Assembly (NCBI GenBank): GCA_001898995.1
Contig: MKVZ01000019.1
Location: forward strand, 62,001 to 126,000
Length of the DNA: 64,000 nt
DNA from: Rhizobiales bacterium 63-22
Lineage (GTDB): Bacteria; Pseudomonadota; Alphaproteobacteria; Rhizobiales; Rhizobiaceae
Direction: 5' to 3'
The notes under the pieces are model-generated. The model made no database searches, was not told where the DNA came from, and saw nothing but the letters and a program-made list of their open reading frames with translations. Made by a program: the position numbers and the translations under genes. Shown one piece after another: positions 45,341-54,416 of the stretch; position 1 is the first letter of the stretch; each line of letters opens with the position of its first letter.

Positions 45341-45368
45341 TTGTCAAATACGCCTGCCTCCCTATTCT
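45341..45368 (+). promoter_or_regulatory. Candidate promoter of the trehalose operon
   Basis: TTGTCA (45341-45346), 16 bases, and TATTCT (45363-45368) fit a housekeeping promoter. The -10 ends only 7 bases before the otsB start codon at 45376, so the mRNA would have almost no leader unless another promoter is used. Confidence 0.4.
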
Positions 45369-45375
45369 TGGAGAC

Positions 45376-46149
45376 ATGCACGGCAAAATCCTATCGTCGC
45401 AAGCGTTGCGAACCCCATTCACCGCGCTTCCCGAAGACATTTCCCGTCTGGCGCTTTTCCTCGACATAGACGGGACGCTGATCGATATCGCGCCGACACC
45501 GGATGCGGTGGCGGTGCCGCCCGGACTGGCCGAAGCGCTGGCGCGTTTGTCGGCCCGTCTCGACGGTGCGTTGGCGCTGGTCACGGGACGCGCGATCGCC
45601 ACCGCCGACGAACTTATCGCGGGTGGCACGATTCCCGTCGGCGGCCTGCATGGCGCGGAGCGGCGCGATGCGGCGGGCCATATCGTCTCCGCCGTGGCGA
45701 CGCCCGCCTTTTCCCGTGCGCGAGCACGGCTCGGCGCCGAGACGGCGTGCTGGCCCGGCGTGATCTGCGAGGACAAGGGCGCGGCTTTCGCCGCCCATTA
45801 CCGGCTGGCGCCGGAGCGGGAAGGGGACGTGCGCGACCTTATGGCGGAGCTTGCCCGGCAGGTCGGCGACGGCTGGATGTTGCAGGAGGGCAAGCAGGTG
45901 ATCGAACTGCGTCCGCGCGGGCGCGACAAGGGCAGCGCGCTTCTGGCGTTCATGGCGGAAAGGCCTTTCCATGGCCGCCGGCCGCTGGCTGTGGGGGACG
46001 ACCTGACCGACGAGGCGATGTTCGCCGCCGCCAACCGGCTCGGCGGCTTGTCGGTGCGCGTGGGCGGAGAGGAAAGGCCAAGCCTTGCCCGCGCCCGTCT
46101 GGCCGCGCCGTCGGATGTACGTGCATGGATAGAAAGGATGACCGCATGA
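45376..46149 (+). CDS. otsB: Trehalose-6-phosphate phosphatase
   Basis: OtsB dephosphorylates trehalose-6-P to trehalose, an osmolyte and stress protectant. The 257-residue HAD-superfamily protein has the nucleophile motif ALFLDIDGTLIDIAPTPDAV (about 26-45), VTGRAIATADEL (motif II region), and the metal-binding GDDLTDEAMFAAAN (about 210-223). The start at 45376 has GGAGA only two bases upstream. It overlaps the GH15 gene by 4 bases, the first of three coupled genes. Confidence 0.93.
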   Translation: MHGKILSSQALRTPFTALPEDISRLALFLDIDGTLIDIAPTPDAVAVPPGLAEALARLSARLDGALALVTGRAIATADELIAGGTIPVGGLHGAERRDAAGHIVSAVATPAFSRARARLGAETACWPGVICEDKGAAFAAHYRLAPEREGDVRDLMAELARQVGDGWMLQEGKQVIELRPRGRDKGSALLAFMAERPFHGRRPLAVGDDLTDEAMFAAANRLGGLSVRVGGEERPSLARARLAAPSDVRAWIERMTA

Positions 46150-47954
46150 ACCCCGATGCCCGGACCCCTTCGCTCGATCTCGGCGTGATCGGCAATTCCT
46201 CCGCCGCCGCGCTGATCGACCGCGAGGCTTCCATCGTCTGGATGTGCGTGCCGCGCATGGATGGCGATCCGGTTTTTTGCAGCCTGCTCGGCGGCGGGAT
46301 CGATTATGGAGCGGAAAGCGGGCGCTGGTCCATAAGCCTCCGAAATCAGGTGGCGAGCGAGCAGCAATATCTGCACAACACCGCGATTCTCGAAACGGTG
46401 CTGACCGATGGACACGGCAACCGGCTGCGCATTGTCGATTTCGCGCCGCGCTTCAAGATGTCCGGCCGCATGTTCCGTCCGCAGGGCATCGTGCGGCTGA
46501 TCGAGCCGCTGGAGGGCGCGCCGCGCATGGAAATGCGCCTGCGTCCGCTCTTTGACTACGGCACGCACGAGGCCGCCACCACGCGCGGCTCCAACCATAT
46601 CCGCTACCTGATCGGCGAGGAGGTGATGCGGCTCACCACAGACGCGCCGGTCGAGTTCATCGAACGCGGCACGCCCTTCCTCATCGACCGGCCCTATGCC
46701 TTCGTGCTCGGGCCGGACGAGGGCCTAACCCATGCGCCGCTCAGGATCGCCCGCAACTTCATGGAGAAGACGGCGGAATACTGGCGCGAATGGGTGCGCT
46801 ATCTGTCGTTGCCGATCGATTTTCAGGACGTGGTGACCCGTGCCGCCATAACGCTGAAGCTGTGCGCGCACGAAGAGACCGGCGGCATCGTCGCGGCGCT
46901 GACGACCTCGATCCCCGAATATGGCGAGAGCGGCCGCACATGGGATTATCGTTTCTGCTGGCTGCGCGATTCCTATTTCACGGTCAAGGCGCTCAACCTG
47001 CTCGGCGCGACGAAGACGATGGAGGACTATCTCGGCTATGTCTCCAACATCGCCACCGACTCGCCCGATGGCTATCTCCAGCCGCTGTTCGGCCTCGGGC
47101 TGGAACGCCATATAGACGAAAGGATCGTCGACGGTCTGGCCGGCTATCGTGGCTATGGCCCGGTGCGAAGCGGCAACGCCGCTTACACGCAGGTGCAGAA
47201 TGACGGCTACGGCTCGGTGATCCTGTCCGTCATCCAGTGCTTCTTCGACCAGCGCCTGCCCTCCATGGGCGGCGAGGCGCTGTTCCGCCGGCTGGAGCCG
47301 CTGGGCGAACAGGCGTTCCAGCGCTGGGACCAGCCGGATGCGGGCCTGTGGGAGTTCCGTACCCGCAACGGCGTCCATACCTATTCGGCGATGATGTGCT
47401 GGGCGGCCTGCGACCGGCTGGCGCGGATCGCCGTCAAACTCGATATCGGGGACCGTGCCGACTACTGGCGCGGCCGGGCCGATCTGATCCGCGCCGCCAT
47501 CATGGAGCGGGGATGGCACGAGAGCCTCCAGAGCTTCACGTCCGCCTTCGGCGGCGACGACGTGGATGCGAGCCTGCTGCTGATGCCGGAAATCGGTTTC
47601 CTGCCGGCACGGGATCCGCGTTTCCTTTCGACGCTGGCCCTGTGTGAGCAGCGGCTGCGCTTCGGCAACCACCTCTACCGCTATCGCGCGCCGGACGATT
47701 TCGGCGAGCCGGAAACCGCATTCACTGCCTGCACCTTCTGGCTGATCGACGCGCTGGCGCGAGTGGGCCGCAAGGAGGACGCACGCGCCATCTTCTCCGA
47801 CGTGCTCGACCGCCGCAACCATCTGGGTCTGCTGTCGGAAGGGCTGCATGTCGACAGCGGAGAGCTGTGGGGCAATTTTCCGCAGACCTATTCCATGGTT
47901 GGGCTGATCAATGCGGCGATGCACCTGTCGCGGCGGTGGGAGGACGTATTATGA
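46146..47954 (+). CDS. Glycoside hydrolase family 15 protein
   Basis: The 602-residue protein has the GH15 layout: an N-terminal beta-sandwich domain opening with LGVIGNSSAAALIDREASIVW, then an (alpha/alpha)6 barrel with TWDYRFCWLRDSYF (about 261-274; substrate-site Arg and Asp) and GLWEFRTRNGVHTYSAMMCW (catalytic-Glu region). Family members are glucoamylases, alpha-glucan or trehalose hydrolases. It lies between otsB and otsA with ATGA overlaps at both ends, suggesting trehalose or a related glucan as substrate. No signal peptide, so it is cytoplasmic. Confidence 0.88.
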   Translation: MNPDARTPSLDLGVIGNSSAAALIDREASIVWMCVPRMDGDPVFCSLLGGGIDYGAESGRWSISLRNQVASEQQYLHNTAILETVLTDGHGNRLRIVDFAPRFKMSGRMFRPQGIVRLIEPLEGAPRMEMRLRPLFDYGTHEAATTRGSNHIRYLIGEEVMRLTTDAPVEFIERGTPFLIDRPYAFVLGPDEGLTHAPLRIARNFMEKTAEYWREWVRYLSLPIDFQDVVTRAAITLKLCAHEETGGIVAALTTSIPEYGESGRTWDYRFCWLRDSYFTVKALNLLGATKTMEDYLGYVSNIATDSPDGYLQPLFGLGLERHIDERIVDGLAGYRGYGPVRSGNAAYTQVQNDGYGSVILSVIQCFFDQRLPSMGGEALFRRLEPLGEQAFQRWDQPDAGLWEFRTRNGVHTYSAMMCWAACDRLARIAVKLDIGDRADYWRGRADLIRAAIMERGWHESLQSFTSAFGGDDVDASLLLMPEIGFLPARDPRFLSTLALCEQRLRFGNHLYRYRAPDDFGEPETAFTACTFWLIDALARVGRKEDARAIFSDVLDRRNHLGLLSEGLHVDSGELWGNFPQTYSMVGLINAAMHLSRRWEDVL

Positions 47955-49318
47955 ACAGGCTTATCGTCGTTTCCAATCGCGTGCCGGACATTACCAAGGG
48001 GCCGCCGGCCGGCGGGCTGGCGGTGGCGCTGAAGGCGGCGCTGGACAAGCATGGCGGCATCTGGATGGGGTGGTCCGGCAAATCGAGCGGAAGCAAGGAG
48101 CCGGGCCCGCTGCGCTTTGAGGAGCAGGGACCGATCACCTTTGCGCTCTCCGATCTCTCGCGCCGTGACCTGTCCGAATATTATGAGGGTTTCGCCAACA
48201 GCGTGCTGTGGCCGCTGTGCCATTACCGGCTCGATCTCACCGATTTCGCCCGCAAGGACATGGCCGGCTATTTCCGCGTCAACCGCTTCTTCGCCGCAAG
48301 GCTGCTGCCCCTGCTGGAGCCGGACGACCTGATCTGGATCCACGACTATCATCTGATTCCCATGGCCGCCGAACTGCGCCAGCTCGGCGTGACCAACCGT
48401 ATCGGCTTCTTCATGCATATTCCGTGGCCGCCGCCGGACGTGTTCTTCACGCTGCCAGTGCATGAGGCCATCATCGGCGGTCTCACCGCCTATGATGTGG
48501 TCGGCTTCCAGACCGATCATGACGTGGAGAATTTCCGCTTGGGGTTGCAGCGCGAAGGCATCGGCGGTGATGCGGGCGGAGGCTGGATGGAGGCTTATGG
48601 CCGCCGCTTCCGGGCCGAGGCTTTCCCCATCGGCATCGCCACGCGGGATTTCGCGGATCTCGCGGCGCGTTCGGTTCATACCGCGCCGGTGCGGCGCTTC
48701 GCCGGCAGTCTCGAAGGACGCGATCTGATCATCGGCGTCGACCGGCTCGACTATTCCAAGGGGCTGACCCATCGTATCGACGGCTACGAACGGTTCCTGA
48801 CCGCCAATCCTGCCTGGCGCGGCCGCACGACTCTGTTGCAGGTGACGCCGCGTTCGCGCAGCGAGGTGCCGGGCTATCCCGCCATGCAGCGCGAGGTGGC
48901 GGAACGCGCGGGCCGCGTCAACGGCGCGCTTGGCGGACTAGACTGGGTGCCGATCCGCTATATCAACCGCGCCGTCGGGCAGGATGTGCTGGCCGGACTT
49001 TACCGTCTGGCGCGCGTCGGCCTCGTCACCCCGCTCCGCGACGGCATGAATCTCGTGGCCAAGGAATTCGTCGCGGCACAGTCGCCCGAGGATCCCGGCG
49101 TGTTGGTCCTGTCACGTTTTGCGGGCGCGGCGCGCGAACTCGATGGCGCGATCCTCGTCAATCCCTACGATATAGAGGCGGTCGGCAACGCCATCGCGCA
49201 GGCGCTCTCCATGCCGCTCGAAGACCGGCGCAAACGCTACGAACGCATGATGAAGCGGCTGCTGGAAAACGATATTTTCCGCTGGTGTTCGGACTTCATG
49301 CGCCTTCTGCGCGGCTGA
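47951..49318 (+). CDS. otsA: Alpha,alpha-trehalose-phosphate synthase (UDP-forming)
   Basis: OtsA joins UDP-glucose (or another NDP-glucose) and glucose-6-P to trehalose-6-P. The 455-residue GT20 enzyme has GPPAGGLAVALKAAL (about 16-30), WIHDYHLIPMAAELR, the phosphate-contact DRLDYSKGLTHRIDGYERFL and RDGMNLVAKEFVAAQ near the C-terminus, all family-typical. The start at 47951 overlaps the GH15 stop. It closes the otsB-GH15-otsA operon, 33 bases from a convergent MFS gene. Confidence 0.94.
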   Translation: MNRLIVVSNRVPDITKGPPAGGLAVALKAALDKHGGIWMGWSGKSSGSKEPGPLRFEEQGPITFALSDLSRRDLSEYYEGFANSVLWPLCHYRLDLTDFARKDMAGYFRVNRFFAARLLPLLEPDDLIWIHDYHLIPMAAELRQLGVTNRIGFFMHIPWPPPDVFFTLPVHEAIIGGLTAYDVVGFQTDHDVENFRLGLQREGIGGDAGGGWMEAYGRRFRAEAFPIGIATRDFADLAARSVHTAPVRRFAGSLEGRDLIIGVDRLDYSKGLTHRIDGYERFLTANPAWRGRTTLLQVTPRSRSEVPGYPAMQREVAERAGRVNGALGGLDWVPIRYINRAVGQDVLAGLYRLARVGLVTPLRDGMNLVAKEFVAAQSPEDPGVLVLSRFAGAARELDGAILVNPYDIEAVGNAIAQALSMPLEDRRKRYERMMKRLLENDIFRWCSDFMRLLRG

Positions 49319-49351
49319 CCGCGCCGCATCCGGCACCACATCATCGGGCCG

Positions 49352-50980
49352 TCATATCCTGCCGAGCTGGACTTTCAGGGGCATGTCGTCACGGCGCGGT
49401 ACGGTCTGCCGTTCGATCATGTGGTGGATGCGGGGCGGCCCGTCGCCGCGATTGAGCGCCTCGAGCCGCGCGGTGACCTCGGCGTCGGCCTGCGTCTCGC
49501 GCTGGTTGTGGCGCACATATTCCACCCATGTCGGCAGATGATAGCTTTCCGTCCAGATATTGGGCCGCTCCAGATCGCGCAGCATCACCCATTGCCGCGC
49601 GCCGTCGCGAATGCGCATCCGCCGCCTCTGGCTCATCAGGGTGAGAAATTCCGGTACGTCCTGCTGGTCGATGCAGTAATCCACCATGATCATGATCGGG
49701 CCGCTGCGCGGGCGCAGGTCGAGCAGCAATTGCGGCTCGCTGAACTGGTTGGTCGGATCGAGGTTGAGCGATTCGAAATCCGGCTGGCGCAGCACGATGC
49801 CGATGATGCCGCCCACGGCGAGCGCGATGCTGGCGATCACCAGCGCGCCGGAGACGCCGCTGGCGTCGGCGATGGCGCCCCAGAGCCAGCTTCCCGCAGC
49901 CATGCCGCCGAAAGTGGCGCTCTGATAGAGCGCGAGCGCGCGGCCCACCACCCAGCGCGGGGTCGAAAGCTGTACGGTGACGTTGAAGAGCGAAAAGGCC
50001 TGAACCCACGCCATGCCTGCGGGCATGAGCAGGAGGCAGCTCAGCCATTCCGACCGGCTCAGCGACAGGAGGAAGGCGCTTGCCGCCAGCGCGAAGAACG
50101 AGGCACGGATCACCCACTCGTTGTTGAGGATATCGCGTATCCGGCCGATCAGGAGCGCGCCGCATATGGCCCCGAAGCCGAAGAAGCCGAGCATGACGCC
50201 ATAGGTGATCGCCGTACCCTGAATCTGGTCGCGCGCGATCAGCGGCAGCAGCGCCAGTATGACGATGGCGGTGAGACCGAAGATGAAGCCGCGGAACATG
50301 ACCTTGAGCAGGTTCGGCGACATCTGCACATAGCGGAAACCGGCGGCCATCGCCGTGCCGAACGGCTCACGCGGCAGCGTGTGGTCGTCGGCGACGCCCT
50401 TCCAGCGGAACAGGGTGGTGATGAGGGCGAAATAGCAGAAGACGTTGAAGAGGAAGGCAAAGGGAGCCCCCGCCGTCGCCACGATGATGCCGCCGATCGC
50501 AGGCCCGATGCTGCGCATGAGATTGTAGCTCATGCTGTTGAGCGCCACCGCTCCCGGCAGATCCTCGCGCGGCACGACATCGCCCATCGAGGCCTGCCAC
50601 GAGGGATTGTGCAGCGCGCCGCCGCAGCCGATCAGGAAGGTGAAGCACAGCAGCAGCCAGGGCGTCAGCAGGTGGCCGTAGGAAAGCACGGCCAGCGTCG
50701 CGGAGATGCACAGCATGAATATCTGCGCGATCAGCATCACCCGCCGGCGGTTGAAGTTGTCGGCGAGCGCACCGGCGGCCAGCGAGAAGATCATCACCGG
50801 CAGCGTCGTGGAAGCCTGCACGAGGGCCACCATGCCGTGTGTGGTGGCGAGGCTGGTCATCAGCCATGCCGCGCCCACGCTCTCGACGAGGCCTCCCAGA
50901 TTGGAAATCAGCGTGGCCGACCAGAGTGAACGGAATGTTTTCGACTGGAAGGGTTTAAGCGGGGATTCGCGGTTCGGCAT
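49352..50980 (-). CDS. MFS transporter, EntS-like, with C-terminal soluble domain
   Basis: The 542-residue protein has about 11-12 membrane helices (to about residue 400) of the MFS_3 branch that includes the enterobactin exporter EntS: SLWSATLISNLGGLVESVGAAWLM, ADNFNRRRVMLIAQIF and LNSMSYNLMRSIGPAIGGII. A roughly 120-residue soluble tail follows (GPIMIMVDYCIDQQDVPEF, RRRMRIRDGARQW), which looks like a dimeric alpha/beta-barrel (antibiotic monooxygenase-like) fold. No siderophore genes are nearby. Substrate unknown. Confidence 0.85.
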   Translation of the reverse strand: MPNRESPLKPFQSKTFRSLWSATLISNLGGLVESVGAAWLMTSLATTHGMVALVQASTTLPVMIFSLAAGALADNFNRRRVMLIAQIFMLCISATLAVLSYGHLLTPWLLLCFTFLIGCGGALHNPSWQASMGDVVPREDLPGAVALNSMSYNLMRSIGPAIGGIIVATAGAPFAFLFNVFCYFALITTLFRWKGVADDHTLPREPFGTAMAAGFRYVQMSPNLLKVMFRGFIFGLTAIVILALLPLIARDQIQGTAITYGVMLGFFGFGAICGALLIGRIRDILNNEWVIRASFFALAASAFLLSLSRSEWLSCLLLMPAGMAWVQAFSLFNVTVQLSTPRWVVGRALALYQSATFGGMAAGSWLWGAIADASGVSGALVIASIALAVGGIIGIVLRQPDFESLNLDPTNQFSEPQLLLDLRPRSGPIMIMVDYCIDQQDVPEFLTLMSQRRRMRIRDGARQWVMLRDLERPNIWTESYHLPTWVEYVRHNQRETQADAEVTARLEALNRGDGPPRIHHMIERQTVPRRDDMPLKVQLGRI

Positions 50981-51188
50981 CGTTGGGCTTCCGGCTGGTT
51001 TCCTCCCTGCCCGACCGGACGAAGCAGGTATCGCCGGACCATAGGGGAATTCGTCGTCACCTCCTATAGGGATTTGTCAAATTTGTGAGCGATATTGGAA
51101 TAAATTTGCGCTGAACGGCACGGCGGCAGTAACCACTGTATTTCCTGCAGAAACACAACGCTGCGCGAGCCTGTCTGCAAAAAATGCC

Positions 51189-51965
51189 CTAGAAGCTGTT
51201 GCGTTCATGATAGGTGCGCAGGAAAGCCTGAATGCGCGGGTCTTCCGGCTGGTGCAGAAGCTTCGCCGGCGCGTCGGTCGCGATCAGTTCGCCCTTTTCC
51301 ATGAAGGCCACCTGATCGGCGACATGGGCGGCGAAACCCATTTCATGCGTCACCACCGCCATGGTCATGCCCTCGTTCGCCAGCGCCTTCATCACGTTCA
51401 GCACCTCGCCCACCAGTTCGGGGTCGAGCGCCGATGTCGGCTCGTCGAACAGCATCAGGCGCGGCTCCATGGCGATGGCGCGCGCGATGGCGACGCGCTG
51501 CTGCTGCCCGCCGGACAGGCGGGAGGGATAGCTCGCCACCTTGTCGCTGAGGCCGACCTTGCGCAGCGCCTCCGCCGCGATCGCGCCGGCTTCGCCCTTG
51601 GACAGGCCGCGCACACGGATCAGCCCCTCCGCCACGTTTTGCAGCGCCGTCATGTGCGGCCAGAGATTGAACTGCTGAAACACCATGCCGATCGAGCGGC
51701 GCATCTCGCGCAGGCGCTTGCCCGGCAGCCTGCGCCCGCCCGGGCTGACATAGCCCATCAGTTTTCCGTCCACGAGAATCTCGCCGGAATCGTATTCCTC
51801 CAGAAAATTGATGCAGCGCAGCAAAGTGGACTTGCCGGAGCCGGAGGGGCCGATCAGGCATGTCACCTTGCCGGGCGGGATGGAGAGGCTGATATCCTTC
51901 AATGCCTGAAAGGGACCGTAGAACTTGTTGACCTTGCGGATATCGACAGCGGACGCAGCCTGCAT
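51189..51965 (-). CDS. Polar amino-acid ABC transporter, ATP-binding protein
   Basis: The 258-residue ATPase has Walker A GPSGSGKSTLLRCINFLE (about 39-56), Q-loop FQQFNLWPHMTALQN, signature LSGGQQQRVAIARA and Walker B RLMLFDEPTSALDPE, then the H-loop VTHEMGFA. This is the HisP/GlnQ/ArtP polar amino-acid branch. The ATG at 51965 is chosen; it lies one base after the permease stop. Last gene of a four-gene operon (binding protein, two permeases, ATPase). Confidence 0.94.
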   Translation of the reverse strand: MQAASAVDIRKVNKFYGPFQALKDISLSIPPGKVTCLIGPSGSGKSTLLRCINFLEEYDSGEILVDGKLMGYVSPGGRRLPGKRLREMRRSIGMVFQQFNLWPHMTALQNVAEGLIRVRGLSKGEAGAIAAEALRKVGLSDKVASYPSRLSGGQQQRVAIARAIAMEPRLMLFDEPTSALDPELVGEVLNVMKALANEGMTMAVVTHEMGFAAHVADQVAFMEKGELIATDAPAKLLHQPEDPRIQAFLRTYHERNSF

Positions 51966-51966
51966 C

Positions 51967-52629
51967 TCATGCCCTCTCGACCAGATGTTTCGTAACCAGC
52001 GTCTCCAGCCCGCGACCGCAGCGCGAGATGAGTTCCACCAGTCCCCAGAAGAACAGCGCCAGCACGAGGTTGGCCTCCAGATAGCGGAAGGTTTCGGCGG
52101 ACATGGTTTCCACCTTGTACATGAGTTCGGGCACGGTGATGATCGACAGGATGACCGTCTCCTTGGTGAGGATGATCGCGAAGTTGACAAGCGCGGGAAG
52201 GGCCGAGATCAGGCCGAGCGGCAGAAGAATGCGCCGCACGATGACCGGCTCCGACATGCCTATGGCACGGGCGGCCTCGATCTGGCCGTGGGGCACGGCG
52301 CGGAAGCCGGAGCGGAAGATTTCCGCGAAATAGGGGCTGCCGTAAACGGAGAGGCCGAGCAGCCCGGCCGGCAGCGCGTCGAGCCGCAGGCCGATCAGCG
52401 GACCGCCGTAATAGAGCACGAAAAGCTGCACCAGAAAGGGCGTGCCGCGGATGATCTCGATATAGGCCTGAATGAGCCAGCCGACCGGACGCGGCACATA
52501 GCGCTGCAACAGCGCGATGACGAGGCCGAGCACCATGGCGCACACCGTACCGATGGCCCAGCACATGATGGTGGTGAGAAAACCGTAGAACAGCGAAGGG
52601 CCGTAGTGTTGCAGGATGCTCCAGTCCAT
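51967..52629 (-). CDS. Polar amino-acid ABC transporter permease (second)
   Basis: The 220-residue inner-membrane protein has about five helices and the HisM/GlnP-type EAA loop: GQIEAARAIGMSEPVIVRRI followed by LPLGLISALPALVN. ALLQRYVPRPVGWLIQAYIEIIRGTPFLVQLF is also family-typical. Its ATG overlaps the first permease's stop by one base (TGATG). It forms a heterodimer with the other permease. Confidence 0.92.
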   Translation of the reverse strand: MDWSILQHYGPSLFYGFLTTIMCWAIGTVCAMVLGLVIALLQRYVPRPVGWLIQAYIEIIRGTPFLVQLFVLYYGGPLIGLRLDALPAGLLGLSVYGSPYFAEIFRSGFRAVPHGQIEAARAIGMSEPVIVRRILLPLGLISALPALVNFAIILTKETVILSIITVPELMYKVETMSAETFRYLEANLVLALFFWGLVELISRCGRGLETLVTKHLVERA

Positions 52630-53276
52630 CACACCGCCGTCCTGTATTCGATATAGCGGCCGAGTGCTGCGAGGCAGAGATTGATGGCCAGATAGATGCA
52701 GGCCGCCGCGACATAGGATTCGAGCGGGCGGAAGGTGGTCGCCGCCTGCGCCTGGCTGGCGCGGGTGACTTCCAGTATGCCTACGACCGAGACAAGCGAC
52801 GACGCCTTCACCAGCAGGATCAGTTCATTGACCAGCGCCGGCAGCGACTGCACCACCGCCTGCGGCAGCACCACGCGCAGCCATATGTCGGGCGGGGCCA
52901 TGCCGATCGCCGTCGCGGCCTCGGTCTGGCCCTTCGGCAGCGTCACGATCGCGCCGCGCCAGATTTCCGAAACATAGGCGCTGGAGCATATGCCAACCGT
53001 GACCACGGCGGCCACCATGGCCGGCACGTTGATGCCGATCACCGGCAGGAAATAATAGACGAGCAGAAGCTGCACCAGCAGTGGCACGCCGCGCAGAAAA
53101 CTGACCCAGAGCGCCGCGAAGCCGCGTGCAAAGCGGTTCTTCGACAATCCGCAGGCGCAGACCAGCGCGCCGATCACGAGCCCGACCCCGATGCCGAGAA
53201 TCGAGACGATCAGCGTGAAACGGGCTGCCCACAGAAGCGGCCCGAAGCTGTTGAGAAAGACAGGGATGGAAAACAT
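52629..53276 (-). CDS. Polar amino-acid ABC transporter permease (first)
   Basis: The 215-residue inner-membrane protein has about five helices, the periplasm-facing FLRGVPLLVQLLLVYYFLPV and the EAA loop GQTEAATAIGMAPPDIWLRVVLPQA. The ATG at 53276 is used since it starts directly before the first helix. It is 57 bases after the binding-protein gene. Confidence 0.92.
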   Translation of the reverse strand: MFSIPVFLNSFGPLLWAARFTLIVSILGIGVGLVIGALVCACGLSKNRFARGFAALWVSFLRGVPLLVQLLLVYYFLPVIGINVPAMVAAVVTVGICSSAYVSEIWRGAIVTLPKGQTEAATAIGMAPPDIWLRVVLPQAVVQSLPALVNELILLVKASSLVSVVGILEVTRASQAQAATTFRPLESYVAAACIYLAINLCLAALGRYIEYRTAV

Positions 53277-53333
53277 CGCCGTTCCAGTCCGCCGGAATTG
53301 TAGCGGGCGGCGCGAGCCGCCCGCCGCCACAGA

Positions 53334-54155
53334 TTACTTCGTGGGCACTTCACGCGGCAACTGGGTGTAACGGCCCAGCCACTTCTCCTGGATGGCCTTG
53401 ACGCGGCCGTCGTCGGTCATCTTCAGCAACGCGTCGTTCACCGCCTTGACGAAGCTCTGGCTGTCGGCGTCCTTGCGCAGCACCCATGCGAAATAGGTCG
53501 GCTTGCCGAAGGTCGCCGGCTCGAACATGGCGAAGGTTTCCGGACGGGTCTTGACGAGGTTGGTGAGGTTCGGCAGCGAGCCGGCCACCGCATCGAGACG
53601 CCCGGCGGCGAGGTCGGCATAGGCTTCGTCGGTGGTGCCGTATTCCTTGATCGTGATGCCGCCGATCTTTTCGCCGAAGGCCTTCAGCTCGTTGTACTGC
53701 GCCGTGCCCTGCTGGACGCCGACCGTCTTGCCCTTGATATCTTCTGGCTTCTTCAGCTTGTCGTTTCCGGCCGCATGGACCAGCGCGACCGTGGCGTCGG
53801 CGATCGGCAGGCTGAACGCATAGCGCTTCAGGCGCTCCGGCGTGATGATGACCGGGGCGATGACGATATCGAACTTCTTGACTTCGAGGCCCGGCAGTTC
53901 AGCCGTCCAAGGAATATCCTGATAGACGGGCTTCGCGCCGATCTCCTTGCTGACCTGATCGAAGAGATCCTTGGTCATGCCTTCATAATTGCCGTCGACG
54001 ATCATGTCGAACGGCGCATAATGCATGTCGGTGGCCGTCACGATCTTGCCGGCCGCCTTTATGTCGGCAAGCTGGTCGGCGCGCGCGGCCGTGCCCGCGA
54101 GGGCGAGGGCGGCGACGCCGAAAAGGGCGGCTTTCAGGCTGATGGACAGTTTCAT
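53334..54155 (-). CDS. Polar amino-acid ABC transporter, substrate-binding protein
   Basis: The 273-residue periplasmic protein has a signal peptide (MKLSISLKAALFGVAALALA, cleaved near TAARA) and the SBP family 3 fold: IKAAGKIVTATDMHYAPFDM, GMTKDLFDQVSKEIGAKPVYQ, FDIVIAPVIITPERLKRYAFS and KTVGVQQGTAQYN. Closest in pattern to general polar amino-acid or cystine binders; the ligand cannot be read reliably. AAGGGG lies 8 bases before the start. An AT-rich region with repeats is upstream. Confidence 0.92.
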   Translation of the reverse strand: MKLSISLKAALFGVAALALAGTAARADQLADIKAAGKIVTATDMHYAPFDMIVDGNYEGMTKDLFDQVSKEIGAKPVYQDIPWTAELPGLEVKKFDIVIAPVIITPERLKRYAFSLPIADATVALVHAAGNDKLKKPEDIKGKTVGVQQGTAQYNELKAFGEKIGGITIKEYGTTDEAYADLAAGRLDAVAGSLPNLTNLVKTRPETFAMFEPATFGKPTYFAWVLRKDADSQSFVKAVNDALLKMTDDGRVKAIQEKWLGRYTQLPREVPTK

Positions 54156-54365
54156 TTAGATCCCCTTTGTTGGAATGATTGCCGGTCTTTGACGACAAGG
54201 ACACACCGTCCGGCGATACTGTGCCGTAAACATGAGTCCCGACTGAGTTCAAGTCATATTCACCCCGTGCTCAATCGCGGGCGCATCTTAAAGCCGGCTG
54301 CGGACCTTGGTCTGTGCGCCCGTGCCTTGTCCGACCGGAAGCCAGTCTAATCATGCGCCCGCAGG

Positions 54366-54390
54366 AATGTCTATATATATAATGTCTATA
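54366..54390. promoter_or_regulatory. Direct repeats in the promoter region of the amino-acid ABC operon
   Basis: AATGTCTATA occurs at 54366-54375 and again at 54381-54390, in a very AT-rich stretch (54366-54420) that also has TATACA and TATATA runs. It lies about 210 bases upstream of the binding-protein start and directly after the EamA gene. It could be a regulator site or a UP element for the ABC operon, or the decayed end of the EamA transcript. Confidence 0.3.
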
Positions 54391-54416
54391 CATATACAGG
54401 TTATATACAGCGCAAC

